Assembly (NCBI RefSeq): GCF_000226095.1
Contig: NC_016478.1
Location: forward strand, 310,001 to 374,000
Length of the DNA: 64,000 bases
Source: Thermothelomyces thermophilus ATCC 42464
Lineage: Eukaryota; Ascomycota; Sordariomycetes; Sordariales; Chaetomiaceae
Direction: 5' to 3'
The first letter of the stretch is position 1. Each line of letters opens with the position of its first letter. Position numbers and translations under genes: made by a program. Shown piece by piece: positions 46,391 through 57,427 of the stretch. Under the pieces are notes generated by a model. That model saw only the letters and a program-made list of their open reading frames with translations, searched no databases and was not told where the DNA came from.

Positions 46391-47679
46391 GTAAAGACGA
46401 ATAAGCACTATACTCCGAACTAGTTACTATAGACCTAGAGATAGGTCTTACTAAATAAGATATAGTAGGAGAGTATATACCGCCAATTTCGATTCTCCTA
46501 GCCTTGAGGTAGTAGGGTTTCATAGTTATATAAAGGCAGGACAGATCGTAGATAACCGATACCTAAGGAATTAAAAGACCCGGACCTAATATTCTATTCC
46601 TCTAGGAATAAATTAAATAGTATTGTAATAAAGTTTTCTAACTTAATACAGAACTATATAAACGGGATAGGCGCTTAACTTGACTTGCCTAGTAGAGTAA
46701 TAAGATAAGGGACGAGATAAGGGAACTCTAATATATTATAGAAACTATTAAAGGAGAATAGCCTATAATATATAATAGGCCTAATAGCTATACTAAGTAT
46801 TTTGATGACTAGTAACTTAGTAACGATATATAGAACCTAGAGTACTAGTTTATATATACAAACCGTAGAAAAGACGAACGTATATAGGAAAGCTACTAGA
46901 AGAAACATTCTTACCTTAGCGTTAGGGTACCTATAGTCTATATATAATAGGAAGGATTTAAGAAAGAATTCTAATACCTCCTAGGCAACACTATACAATT
47001 ATACCCTTAATACAAGGCATATATACAAGTACCCTAGTTCTAGTATATAGTATATAAATATTAATATTACTTCTATAATAAATTCGAAAATAATTATTAG
47101 CTAACCTAACAAGGAAATGAGGATAGAAGCCTCTACCCTATAGAATAGGTCTATAATATAGGAAACAGAGTAGCCAAATTGCTCTAGAAGATCGAAGCCT
47201 ACGATCTAGAAGGTATTACGATAGTTCTAAGACGAGCCTAGCCTAGGCACTATAGAATAGGACAAGATATATAGGACTCGTATTAGAGTAACGACTACCT
47301 CTATTACGCGGACGAAAAGAAATCGCGGATTTAGGAGCTTTAGATGAAGCTATAGCATATACGACGAGAAGTAGAACAGACTTAATAGTAGGAAGCTATA
47401 AGCACTTAATAGCTTATAGAAATGAGTACGATCGACGAAGCCGCTATTAGCCAAATAACTAAAGAGGTCAATACTGACCTAGGAAACGGGTCAGGGCCCT
47501 TTAAGGGGCCTAGGAACTATTAATGCCTATATAGCGGCGAGTAGTAGCGTAGTATAGGAGGAACTAGCACAAGAGACTACTATATCGAGACCTCTTAGCA
47601 GAAATATAGGAAATCGCTATAATCTTTAGACAATAGCGGTAAGACAAGCGATTATAGATAATAGTACAATAGAAATAGC

Positions 47680-50600
47680 ACGAAATGCTTGTACTAGTAG
47701 ATAGTAGAGTGGAGATAAACCTAATTTCGCCGATACTTGTAAATTAGCTATAGATACCCTAGAGAATGAAGCGGAAGTATAGTATAGTCAAAAGGCCATT
47801 TCTAATATAATAGGTATATAAGGAGACTAAACCGATTAATATTACTATAGTAGGAAAGACTATAGTAATTGTATTTAGCATTATAAATATAGGTAATGAT
47901 AAAGATATAATATTAAGGTTATTATAGTATAAAGATTATAACCTAGATATTAGCTAGAAGAATGGTAGCTACCTACGACCCTAAATAGAGTTATATTTAA
48001 CTATTGAGATAGAGAGTATATAAGGATTACAAGCGGACAATACTTAAGGGAAGGCATATCTTATAGATCTACCGTAAGAGACAAGCAATAGTAAGCAGAC
48101 CATTACAGACTCTAGAAGAAGTAGTATAATAATACTAACGTTATAATAAGAGGAACGAGCTAAACTGCCGATAGCTATTCTCTCTGTTAACGAATATAGA
48201 ATACTGTAATTAGAGTAGTAGGTTAAGATAGGAGAAATCGCCAGCATCGCTATAGATAGAACCAAATTTGTATACTATTAGAAAACCAAGAAACGAGACA
48301 AGACTAGGGAAGTACCGAAGGAATATAAAGGATACCTAGCATTCGAACCGAAACATCTAGAAGGATTACTAAAATATAGCCTATAGGATTACGAGATCAA
48401 GCTTAAGGAAGGAGTACGACTAAAGTTCTTTAAGATTTACTATATAAGCTAGATATAGAATAAAGAACTTAAGCAATATTTAGAGGAGAACTTTCGAAAA
48501 GGATATATCCGCTTATTAATATCGCTAGTAGGCTACCTAATCCTATTTATACCTAAGAAAGATAGAAAGCTATAATTATATATTAACTATTAGTAACTTA
48601 ACGAATAGACTATAAAGAATCGATACCTATTACCGTTAATCTTATAGCTCCGAGATCAGTTAATAGGAGCCTAATATTTTACGCGTCTTAACTTACTATC
48701 GGCCTATAACTATATATAGATCAAAGAAGGCGACGAGTAGAAAACGGCCTTTAGGATACCCTATAGCTACTACGAGTACCTTATTATGCTATTCGGACTT
48801 ATGAATGTGCCGATAACGTTCTAAGCCCTAATTGATCAAGCGATGTAACCCTTTCTCGATAAATTTACGATATATTATCTTAATAATATACTTATCTTCT
48901 CTAAGACGATAGACTAACACTAGAAGTATATAAAAGCAGTATTAGACACGTTATACGTATATAAACTATTAGTTAATAAGGAAAAGAGCAAATTCTATAT
49001 TAGGAAAACGGTATTTCTAGGATATAAGATATCTCTAGGATAAATTCGGATAGAACCTTTAAAGGTTAAAGCTATTAAGGAGTAGCTATAACTAATGTTA
49101 GTAACGGAAATATAAAGCTTTATCAAATTTACAAATTTCTATTAAATATTTATTAGGAACTTTAGAGCGATTATATAACCTTTGTACGAACTTACTAAGA
49201 AGAACGCTAAATTCTAATAGGAAGAGTAATATAAGTAAGCATTTATATAGATCTATAACGCCATTACTAAAGATCTAGTACTAGTACTACTAGACCCTAA
49301 GAAGCCATTCGAGGTAGAAATAGATACTTTAGACTATGCTATCGGAGGACAATTAGGATAACGAGACAGACAAAGGAAGCTATATCCTATAGCCTTCTTT
49401 TTAAAGAAGCTCGATAGACTACGTCTTAATTATCTAATCTATAATAAGGAACTACTTACGATTATTAAAGCTTTTAAGGAATAGCGACTATACCTTAATA
49501 GTATAATTAAACTAGTATAAGTATATATAGATTATAAGAACCTATAATACTTTACAACGACAAAGGAGCTTAACAGATAACAAATACAATAGGCAGAATT
49601 CCTTATAGAATTTAATTTTAAGATCTATCATAAGAAAGGCAAAGAGAATATACGAGCAGATGCTTTAAGCCGACAAACAGATTATATAGAAGGACAAACA
49701 GGAATGACACTACCGTTGTTCAAGGAACGAACAGACGGAACGCTATATTACGAAATATAGACACCTATAGAAGATGATCTACTTGACTTGTTCCTAGAGT
49801 ATTATATAATCTTTCGAGAAGAAAGGATTAATGAGGTATAGTATTAAGTAGCACCCGGACTACTAGTACCTAATGGAGTAGAAGAAAGAGATAGGAAACT
49901 CTAGTACCGAGGCAAAGTATATATCTATGACTAGGATCAATAGCTATAGATAATTCGAGAACTCTACAAGTCGAAACTCGGAGGATATAAAGGAGTTACG
50001 AAGACTATTGTACAAGTTAAGAAACATTATGACTTTCTATAGTTAAAGGCACGAGTTAAGGAAGTCGTATAGAACTATAATATCTATAACCAAAGCAAAA
50101 CGGCACGATATAAGCCGTATAGGCTACTTTAGCTACTGCTAATAGCTGACAAACTATAGAGCTCGGTTACGAAAGACTTTATTACGAAGCTACTAGAGTC
50201 TAAGGATATAGCTATAGGAGTAACCTATGATAGTATTCTTACTATAGTAGATTGCCTAACTAAATAGGTATACTTCTTTCCCTATAAGGAGTCCTAGATA
50301 GCTAAATAGCTAGTAGACGTAATCTATCGGCAAGTTATATTAGTATATACTTAGCCGTAAGAATAGATTACTAACAAAGATACTAAGTTCGTATCAAAGT
50401 TCTAATAAGTATTAATATAACGATTAGGCATCAATAGTAAGCTATTAATAGTATATTACCTATAGACTGACAGACAAACAGAGCGACTAAACTAAATTAT
50501 TAAGTAATACCTCTACTCTTACATTAACTACTAGTAAGATAACTAGGTCATACTATTACTAATAGTATAACTCGCTTATAATATAATACTAACGGAAATG

Positions 50601-51200
50601 ACTAAAGTTACACCGTTCTTTGCGAACTACGGATATAAAGCAGACCTTAGGCAAGGACTAGAGGTCTTAGTGCCGAGAGCAGTAGTCAAAGCGGAACAAA
50701 TGTACGTACTATATAAGAAGCTTAAAAAGGAACTCGAGTTTGTTAGGACTAGAATAAAAAATTACTACGATAAATATAGGCTTAAGGGACCTTACCTAGA
50801 GAGGGGAGATAAAGTCTACTTAATTATACGAAACCTACAAACCAAACGACTAAGTACGAAGCTAGACTTTAAAAAGGTTAGACCTTTTATTATTAAAGAA
50901 TAAATTTCGACATCTAACTACCGACTATTGTTATTATTATCTATATAACTATAGATAGATGTTTTTTATATTTTGCTTCTCGAACTAATACCGAAAAACG
51001 CTAAGGTTACTATATATATTAAAGTAGAAAATAAGGAAGAAGAATAGGATATCAAAGAAATTCTAGATTTATATATTATTAATAGGGAACTATAGTATCT
51101 AGTTAAATAGCTTAATTTTAGACTAGAAGATAACTTATAGGAACTAGTTAAGAACTTAAACTGCCCTAAGAAACTAGAATAGTTCTACCGGCAGAACCTA
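47680..51200 (+). pseudogene. pol: Gypsy2b pol: protease to chromodomain
   Basis: The protease VDSRVEINLI-PIL is near 47697. RT: LISLVGYLILFIPKKDRKL near 48520 and YYLNNILIFS near 48872, where both catalytic Asp of YLDD have become Asn (intact in Gypsy2a). RNase H: VEIDTLDYAIGGQLG near 49312, with Asp kept. Integrase: KDFIT near 50176, TNKDTKF near 50380 and DRQTERLN near 50467 (Glu kept). The chromodomain lies near 51040-51200 (YLVK-LNF, LVKNLNCP). A 101-codon stretch (50598-50903) remains open. Confidence 0.88.
50598..50903 (+). CDS. Surviving open stretch of Gypsy2b integrase C-terminus
   Basis: 101 codons without a stop, starting at a methionine internal to the polyprotein. Readable parts include TPFFANYGYKADLRQGLEV (the region after the integrase catalytic core), KNYYDKYRLKGPYLERGDKVYLI and KLDFKKVRPFIIKE (the GPY/F-like module, with Gly now Arg). 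The flanks are broken on both sides, so it is a fragment and not a gene of its own. It is among the least RIP-damaged parts of the element. Confidence 0.8.
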   Translation: MTKVTPFFANYGYKADLRQGLEVLVPRAVVKAEQMYVLYKKLKKELEFVRTRIKNYYDKYRLKGPYLERGDKVYLIIRNLQTKRLSTKLDFKKVRPFIIKE

Positions 51201-51204
51201 GATC

Positions 51205-51934
51205 GACTATAGGCACTAGCTCGGATAAGACGGCCAAGTCGGCCTCTGACAAATCTAGGCCTAAAGAAGACTAGTCAAACGGGACGTTAGCACCCTAGGA
51301 CCATACGTCACTAATAATACGTGCCTCGGAATCCTGTACCCTCCGTTCTTCTGCTTCTACTTCCTCTAGAGACTATATACCTCGACGAAATAGCTTGGAA
51401 CCCTGCTCCTTTAAGAAACGTTTTTAGTAACAAAGACAAGCTAATCGACCAATAGCCGTCTAAAGTTAAGTCTAAAGAATAAAAAGGGCCTCTTTAGTAT
51501 TAGCCTCTTCTTATTTTATACGTTTTTGTTCAGATATAATCTTCGTTACTATAAAAGATTAGCTATGAATATTAAGGTAATAAACTAGGTCACAAATAAG
51601 CAAACGCTACATTAGAACTATCGTAAGAACGACCCTAATATATATACTCGTTATAGCAAGAAGAGCCTAACGCTATATAATAAGCCAAGTTCCGCTTAAA
51701 ATACTATAAACATAGTATAATATCTATACTAGAAGAATCAATAAAAGAAGCAAGCACAGCGTACTATTAGGATTTCAAAGATCGGCGCTTAGAGATACGA
51801 TCTACCATCTTGTTAGCCACTAGTAGTATAGAAAAAGGGAAAAATTACAAGATATATATAGAAAAGGATATTAGCGCTATTTGAAACGACCTAAAGAGGG
51901 CTTTTGAGTCAAAAGCCTTAGAGGGAGGGTATTA
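51205..51934 (+). other. Gypsy2b 3' variable segment and polypurine tract
   Basis: 51205-51865 does not align with the same interval of Gypsy2a. From 51866 (GATATTAGCGCTATTTGAAACG) to the LTR the copies match again, ending in the purine tract AGAGGGAGGGTATTA. No protein family is recognised in the variable part. Confidence 0.6.
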
Positions 51935-52362
51935 TATTATAGAAATATATATATAGATGCCGCCTAAGCTATTAGCATAAATAGGCTAATTAAGCCAAAG
52001 GAATAATAGACCAATCAGGACAGGATTACACTTAGTAAGAAATGATCCTAGCAGAGGATCACTAGCTCACGACATAAGCCAGGTAAGCTAGTATAGAGGA
52101 TCACCATAGCTACTAGTGATCCTAGGATTATATATATATATAGATAGTCACTCGTTACAGTAGACTCTGAGAGTTCACCAGTAATAGTAACCTACAATCA
52201 TAGTACTTATACTAAGCATTGTTGACTACTGTGAGAGATAACTCTAGTGTTGTTATGAACCCTTTGGCTTTACCAAATCCCTTAGACGACCTGCGCGCTT
52301 GTCCCGCTTTACCTACCTTTGTCTAAACCCTTTTAGAAGAAGTCTGAGTTAGGTTCGTCATA
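51935..52362 (+). repeat. Gypsy2b 3' LTR
   Basis: 428 bp. Its first 12 bases (TATTATAGAAAT) are TGTCACGGAAAT with four transitions. It is followed by the CAAAG duplication. Confidence 0.93.
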
Positions 52363-52367
52363 CAAAG

Positions 52368-54440
52368 CCTATTAAATTAACTATAGGGTAAGCCTAGCAA
52401 ATGGCCTAGTAAAGAGAGGCTATATAGAGGATAAATAGTATAGAGGAGAAGGGTAACCCTTAAGGGACCCTAGCCCTTACTATTATATCCTCTATTTCCT
52501 AGCTATCGAAGTAAAGGATAGCTACCCTATCCTATAGCTACTCTCTAACCTAGATTATTAACTACTTTAGGAAGCCCTAGCTCTAAAAAGTAGCTATTAG
52601 CTAGGTATAGTTAATAGTATTAAAAGCCTTTAAGGTATTAAGCTATAGGAGGGAGGTAGCTACCTTATACCTCTAGGCCTCCTAGACCTAAGCTATAATA
52701 AGCTAGATAGCTAGTTCTATAGACCTATATTCCCGGTTACCTATCTATTTAGCTAGTAGAAGCCTATAGGCCTCTATAATAGCCGTTACCTTCTAGGTAA
52801 CTATAGCCTCTAGTACCTTGCCTATTATTAATAAGAGTACTATAGGCTTATAGCTACCTAGGGTAAAGTAGGCCTATAGGGGTTTACTAGGCTTATAAAG
52901 GACTATTATCTTAGCCCTTTTAAACTAGGCTAGGAAATAGCTAAGCCGTAGGCTTTCCAAGGCTAATATAGCTAATATCTGGTAGAGCGGCTACCTATAG
53001 GCCTTTAATAGACCTATAGGGAGGAGGTCCTCCCCTAGGGCCTTCTATAGGGCCGCTCTAGCTAATATTACCTTAACTTTACCTATTATAACCTCCTAGC
53101 TTATTTCGAACTTCGGCTCCTAATAGTCGTTTAGATCTAGGTCGTTAATATCTAATAGGTCTACTTCTAGGTTTAGAAAGAACTTATTGGCTAGTACTTT
53201 AGCCTTTTATTAGTAGGTTATAAGCCTTCCTTTAAAGGCTAGAAGCTTTAGAAGGTTGACTAGTAAATGGCTTTATAGCCTTACCTACTACTCTAGCCTC
53301 TATAGTAGGTCTAGCTAGTTAATTAACTCCTATAATATAGCTCTCTAGCTCTTAGTCTTCGTAGCTATAATAGTCTTAGCCCAGTCCTATAGGACTTACC
53401 AAAGTACCTCCTATATATAAGGGTTTAGGGTACCCCTATAGGCTCTCTTTACCTCCTTAGCCCTCTTCCGGGCCTCTTATACCTCCTTTGTCTACTATCA
53501 AGCCCGTTTACTACCTATACTAGCCTTCTTTGCTAGAGCTAAGACCGAAGCTATCTCCTCGAAGGCCTCTATAAGCCTATCAAAGGCCTATAGAAGCTCT
53601 TCTAGGCCCTAGAAGACAGGCCCGGCCTAGGCTAATGCCTATCTACTAAGCTAGAGTAGGAGGTAGGCTACTTTAGCCTACGTGACCTCCCTATCTAGGC
53701 TATTCTAGTCCTACCCTATACTAGCCGGTATAGGCCTATTAGTCCCCTAAAAGAAGATATATAGGGCCTATAGGTAGTAGTTAGACTTCTCCCATTCTAT
53801 AATATCCCTATAGGTTACTTCTAGTCTAGCCAAGGCCTAGAATAGGTCTATTATAAAAGGCCGGCTATATTAGTCCCCCTAGGGGGCACTAGTAACCTAG
53901 CTATAGGGTATATATAGGTCAAGGTCCTACTAGTCTATAAGGCTAAGGAGGTCCCTAGCCCCTAGGCTAAGCCTGTTAAACAGGTCCTAGATTAGATAGT
54001 AGAGGTTAAAGTTACCTATTAGAACTAGGGGGTAGGTTAGCTAAGGTAAGGCTAATAGGTCTTATAAGAGGGCCTACTCCCCCTTATTATTATAGATTAA
54101 CTAGAGCTTAAACCCCTTCTTTCCTAGGGCTAAGAAGGTCACTTTATACTAATTCTCCTTTGCTAAATAGTCTTACTAGCTAACTAGGAAGTACTTAGCT
54201 ATTAGAATAGCCGCCTTACCCTTAGGCTTATAAACTAGGTAGTATTTCGAAGCCTAGGGGTAGTATATTAACCTTGTAAACCGGTTGATCTATAGTTCCT
54301 AGATAGCTAGTAGATTATATTTAGCCTCCTTTAGTAGGACCTTAAGGGCCTATTTGTTACCTTAGATATTTTATTAAAGGATCTTAATTTATATTCGAGG
54401 TAGTTAGAGCAGAGGATAAGGGTATAGTAGTAATAGGCTC
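52368..54440 (-). pseudogene. LINE-H ORF2 endonuclease and RT part
   Basis: It mirrors LINE-A 330-2350. The RT block is recognisable near 52380-52700 and the endonuclease near 53850-54420, on the reverse strand, with stops at Gln/Trp positions. ORF2 continues in 44806-43600 on the other side of Gypsy2b. Confidence 0.8.
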
Positions 54441-54479
54441 TATAGCTATTACCCCTTCGACCGGTTATAAAAGAGAGGG

Positions 54480-55780
54480 GGCTATAGGCTATAGAAAGGA
54501 GATATAGGTTTGTTAGGTATTAAATAAGGCGCTCCTAGCTACCTATTAGGCTAGGGTAAGCCTCTTATAAGGGCATTTGGCCCTGGTTTAGTAATAGTTG
54601 TCATCTTCTAGCTAGCTATTAAACTCGAAAGCTACCTTCTAATATAATTACTTTAGTAGTTAGAAGGTCTAGAGTCTATATTAGTAGGCCTTCCTAGCCC
54701 TCTCCTAGGCTTTGACTTTCTTTAGGTAGCCCCTATACTAGGCTGTATAGAGGCCCCTACAGGCTATATACTTATAAAGGAGTTAGTTAGAGTAAGTAAG
54801 GTACTAGGCCTTCCTAGTCTTCCCCTCCTCCCTATAGGCCTTTATATTATAATAGCTATAATAGGCTAGCTACTAGTAGTATTACTAGGTATAGCTAAAG
54901 CTCTAATACCTATAGTACTACCTTAGCTCTAGAGTATCCTAGTAAGGCTTATAATCTAGTACCTAGGTATCCTAGACTATACCCTTATTATAGGCCTTCT
55001 AGGCCTTTTCAAGGTCCTATAAGCCTAGAAGTACCATAGCCTACTTCCTTTATAGGCTATTTAGTAGCTAGAACTTGACCGTTTCGATCGAGTATAAGCC
55101 TATAGCCCCTTTAAAGTCTTATTTACTAACCCCCTATAGCTCTTCCTTCCGAATTCCCTTAGCTAGGACTATATAGGCCTTACTAACCTCCCTAGCCTCC
55201 TCTCTAAAGGCCGTAGCTACCTATCGCTTATTAGCCAAATACTAATCCTTAGTAGCCTTATCTTTAAAGACTATTACTATATCCCTATTTAGGAGCTTCC
55301 TAGCTATAATAGCTCTCTAGTAGCTAGAAGCCCTATTAACTACTTAGACTATCTCGGCCGGGGTTCGGGCTTTAAGGTCCTCCTATAGGCTTATATTCTA
55401 TATTATAACCTCCTATAAGGCCTATAATAGCACTACCTTAGCCGATAGTAGGCCTCCCCAGGGGCCTATAGCCCCCTATTATAAGCCTATAGCTACTTAT
55501 ACCTAAGTAAGGCAAGGGGTAGCTTTAAAGGCTTCTTTAAGCCCCTTTTTAACTTCCTTAGCTATAAGTTCCTATAGGTTTAGAACTAGGCCTATAATAG
55601 TAATTATAAGGCCCTATAAGAGCCTATTAGTAAGGTCCTATACCTTGCCCTATTTAGGGCTTAGTATAAGGTTAACTAGTTATATAATAAGACCCTTTAG
55701 TTCCTTAATATCTAGGGCAAGGTAGGCCTATAGTAGGCCCCCCTATAATTAGTTCAAAGCTATAGGCCTCCCCGCTTAGT
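54480..55780 (-). pseudogene. LINE-H ORF1, degenerate
   Basis: Homologous to 31000-32330 of LINE-E, with a somewhat milder mutation load (for example CGGGGTTCGGGCTTTAAGG near 55360). It is presumed to be the RNA-binding ORF1 protein by position and homology to fungal LINEs. No intact frame. Confidence 0.7.
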
Positions 55781-55809
55781 AGCTTAGCGGTAGGCTTTAA
55801 ATTAACGTT

Positions 55810-56050
55810 ACATTTAGGGGCGCTAGGTAGTCTGTGCGGTCAAAATTTTGATAGGCGTGCGAGGTACGGTCGGGTTACGGTCGGGTCCGGTTCCTATGCC
55901 TACGATGCCTATTGTACACCTATAACGGCTCGCGTGTGGTTAAGAGTGGTACCGTTAGATAGCGTTTTTCAAGAGCTTTCTAGCGATGGTAGTTTCATAT
56001 ATTTTGGTAGGGTATTCGCAAAGATGCAAGAGAAGCCTAGAAAGCAAGTT
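55810..56050 (-). promoter_or_regulatory. LINE-H 5' UTR, little mutated
   Basis: GC-rich, with many TG/CA/CG (GGGTTACGGTCGGGTCCGG near 55870; GGCTCGCGTGTGG near 55927). It aligns with 30721-30960. It contains a tandem-like pair GGTACGGTCGGGT / TTACGGTCGGGTCCGG. Confidence 0.55.
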
Positions 56051-56063
56051 TACTTAAATATAT

Positions 56064-56440
56064 AATACACATTCTAGCTATAGTACTATTAATAAGAGAA
56101 TATATTAGAAGTTTAGAATTAAGTAGATTAGTTTACCTATTATACATACTTTTAAGATTATAACTAGGCTATAACTAGATTAGAAGACTACTTAGATAGC
56201 CTATATTATAATAGATATTAATAGCTAAGAGAGCTAGGCTATATTCTATATAATCCTAGGACTTATATATAATATTATATTTAGCCTTTTATAGATAAAA
56301 TACTAGAACGTTATATCAGATATATATATAGGTATTCTTAAGATTAGAATATAACTAAGACTACTTATCTATAAGATCTCTTTATAAGTAAGGTAAATAG
56401 GAATCTCTTAAATTATAAATATAATCTTTATAAATATAAT
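56064..56440 (+). pseudogene. pol: Gypsy1b protease, second tandem copy (middle piece)
   Basis: It continues the second copy after LINE-H (homologous to 40730-41106). Positions 56428-56440 (TTATAAATATAAT) are the target duplicated by LINE-I. Confidence 0.85.
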
Positions 56441-57414
56441 AATATTATTATTATCATTATTATTAGTCCTATGCTATTATACTAATAAGTATACCAGAGC
56501 CTCTCTAGTTATATACAAAGGAAACCATACCTAATAGGCCAGATAAAAACCTCTATCCCACCTTTAACGCCCAATCCGGAGTACTAATATACTACAAAGA
56601 AAAGGAGAAGTGGCTAGAGTAGCCCTATAGAGGCCTTCCCTCCCGGTCTAGCCTCCTTATAAGGCAGTATTCCGGGAGCCTCCCTAGGTCTATTAGCCAC
56701 TATAGAACCCTCCTTACTAACCGATGGTTACAGGCCCCTATACCCTGTAGAACGAGGTCTAGGTCCCTTTAGGACCGTATTTCCTAGGATTCCTACGTCC
56801 GGCTTCTTAGTAGGTTCGGGCACTATATGACTAGGTGCTCTATAGTTTCCCTCCCCTAGCTATAGGTATAGTAGGGGGTACTGACCCCCGGGACTTGAAC
56901 CCTAAATAGGAAGTTATAGAGGCTAATAGCCCCTATATAGGCCTATACTAGTAGGGAGCTCTAGGCCTTCGTTAGGCCCTGGTGCCTTTATAGGCCTTCC
57001 CCTGTAAAAACTAGGCACGGGGGGTCCTTGTCTGACACGCGCCATATCCTCTTACCAGCTTGGTCGGCCCTCTAACGGTTACTCTAGTTAGCCACTACGG
57101 CCAGTTCCGTAGCCTGTAGCCTTCTTTGTAGGGTCTGTAGGGGGGGTTGACCCCCTCTATAGCCCTCCTGAACCCACTGCCGGACCGTCGACCCTGCTAC
57201 TTCCAGGGCTGTAGGCTTCGGCTCCCGGCCCTTCGCCCTGGCCCTCCTCTTCCGGAACCTCTGGCTTAGCCTATTACAGGCCTGTTGGATAAGGGCCCTT
57301 GTAGGGACCCGGGAGGCCCCCGGGCCTGCCCTAGTCTGTAGGAGCGGCTGGTCAAGTTTAGCTTCGAAGTCGGCCAGCCTCTTGTTAAGATAGAGGTCGA
57401 GAGGCGGCACCTAG
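56441..57414 (-). mobile_element. LINE-I: young 5'-truncated LINE with 13 bp duplication
   Basis: TTATAAATATAAT at 56428-56440 recurs at 57415-57427. Minus strand: an (ATT)n tail, the 3' UTR and the ORF2 C-terminal region. It is much less RIP-mutated toward its truncated 5' end than any other copy. It splits the second Gypsy1b protease copy. Confidence 0.93.
57084..57410 (-). CDS. Open fragment of LINE ORF2 C-terminal region
   Basis: 108 open codons, the longest coding stretch in the window. It reads LDLYLNKRLADFEAKL, then a basic segment RFRKRRARAKGREPKP and REGYRGG-type text, ending ELAVVAN before a TAG at a Trp position. Beyond the stop the frame continues (KDPPCLVFTGEGL, then GVSTPYYT and EHLVI). 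This is the region between RT and the terminal cysteine/histidine motif. The initial Met is internal and fortuitous: the element is truncated there, so no independent protein is implied. It serves as a reference for the pre-RIP sequence. Confidence 0.85.
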   Translation of the reverse strand: MPPLDLYLNKRLADFEAKLDQPLLQTRAGPGASRVPTRALIQQACNRLSQRFRKRRARAKGREPKPTALEVAGSTVRQWVQEGYRGGQPPLQTLQRRLQATELAVVAN

Positions 57415-57427
57415 TTATAAATATAAT

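Larger units (their letters stand above)
44807..52362 (+). mobile_element. Gypsy2b: second complete Gypsy2 chromovirus
   Basis: 7556 bp with 428 bp LTRs (44807-45234 and 51935-52362) and a CAAAG target duplication (44802-44806 and 52363-52367). It sits inside the RT region of LINE-H. The interior matches Gypsy2a domain by domain. The U3 of its LTRs and the segment after the chromodomain differ from Gypsy2a, so the two belong to distinct subfamilies. Confidence 0.95.
52368..56050 (-). mobile_element. LINE-H, 5' half with ORF1 and 5' UTR
   Basis: Minus strand: RT from just before the FADD motif (52368) back through the endonuclease to about 54440 (ORF2), then ORF1 (about 54480-55780) and the 5' UTR (55810-56050). 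With the 3' half, the LINE is about 5.2 kb, the only full-length copy in the window. The TACTTAAATATAT duplication (56051-56063) marks its 5' end. Confidence 0.9.
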
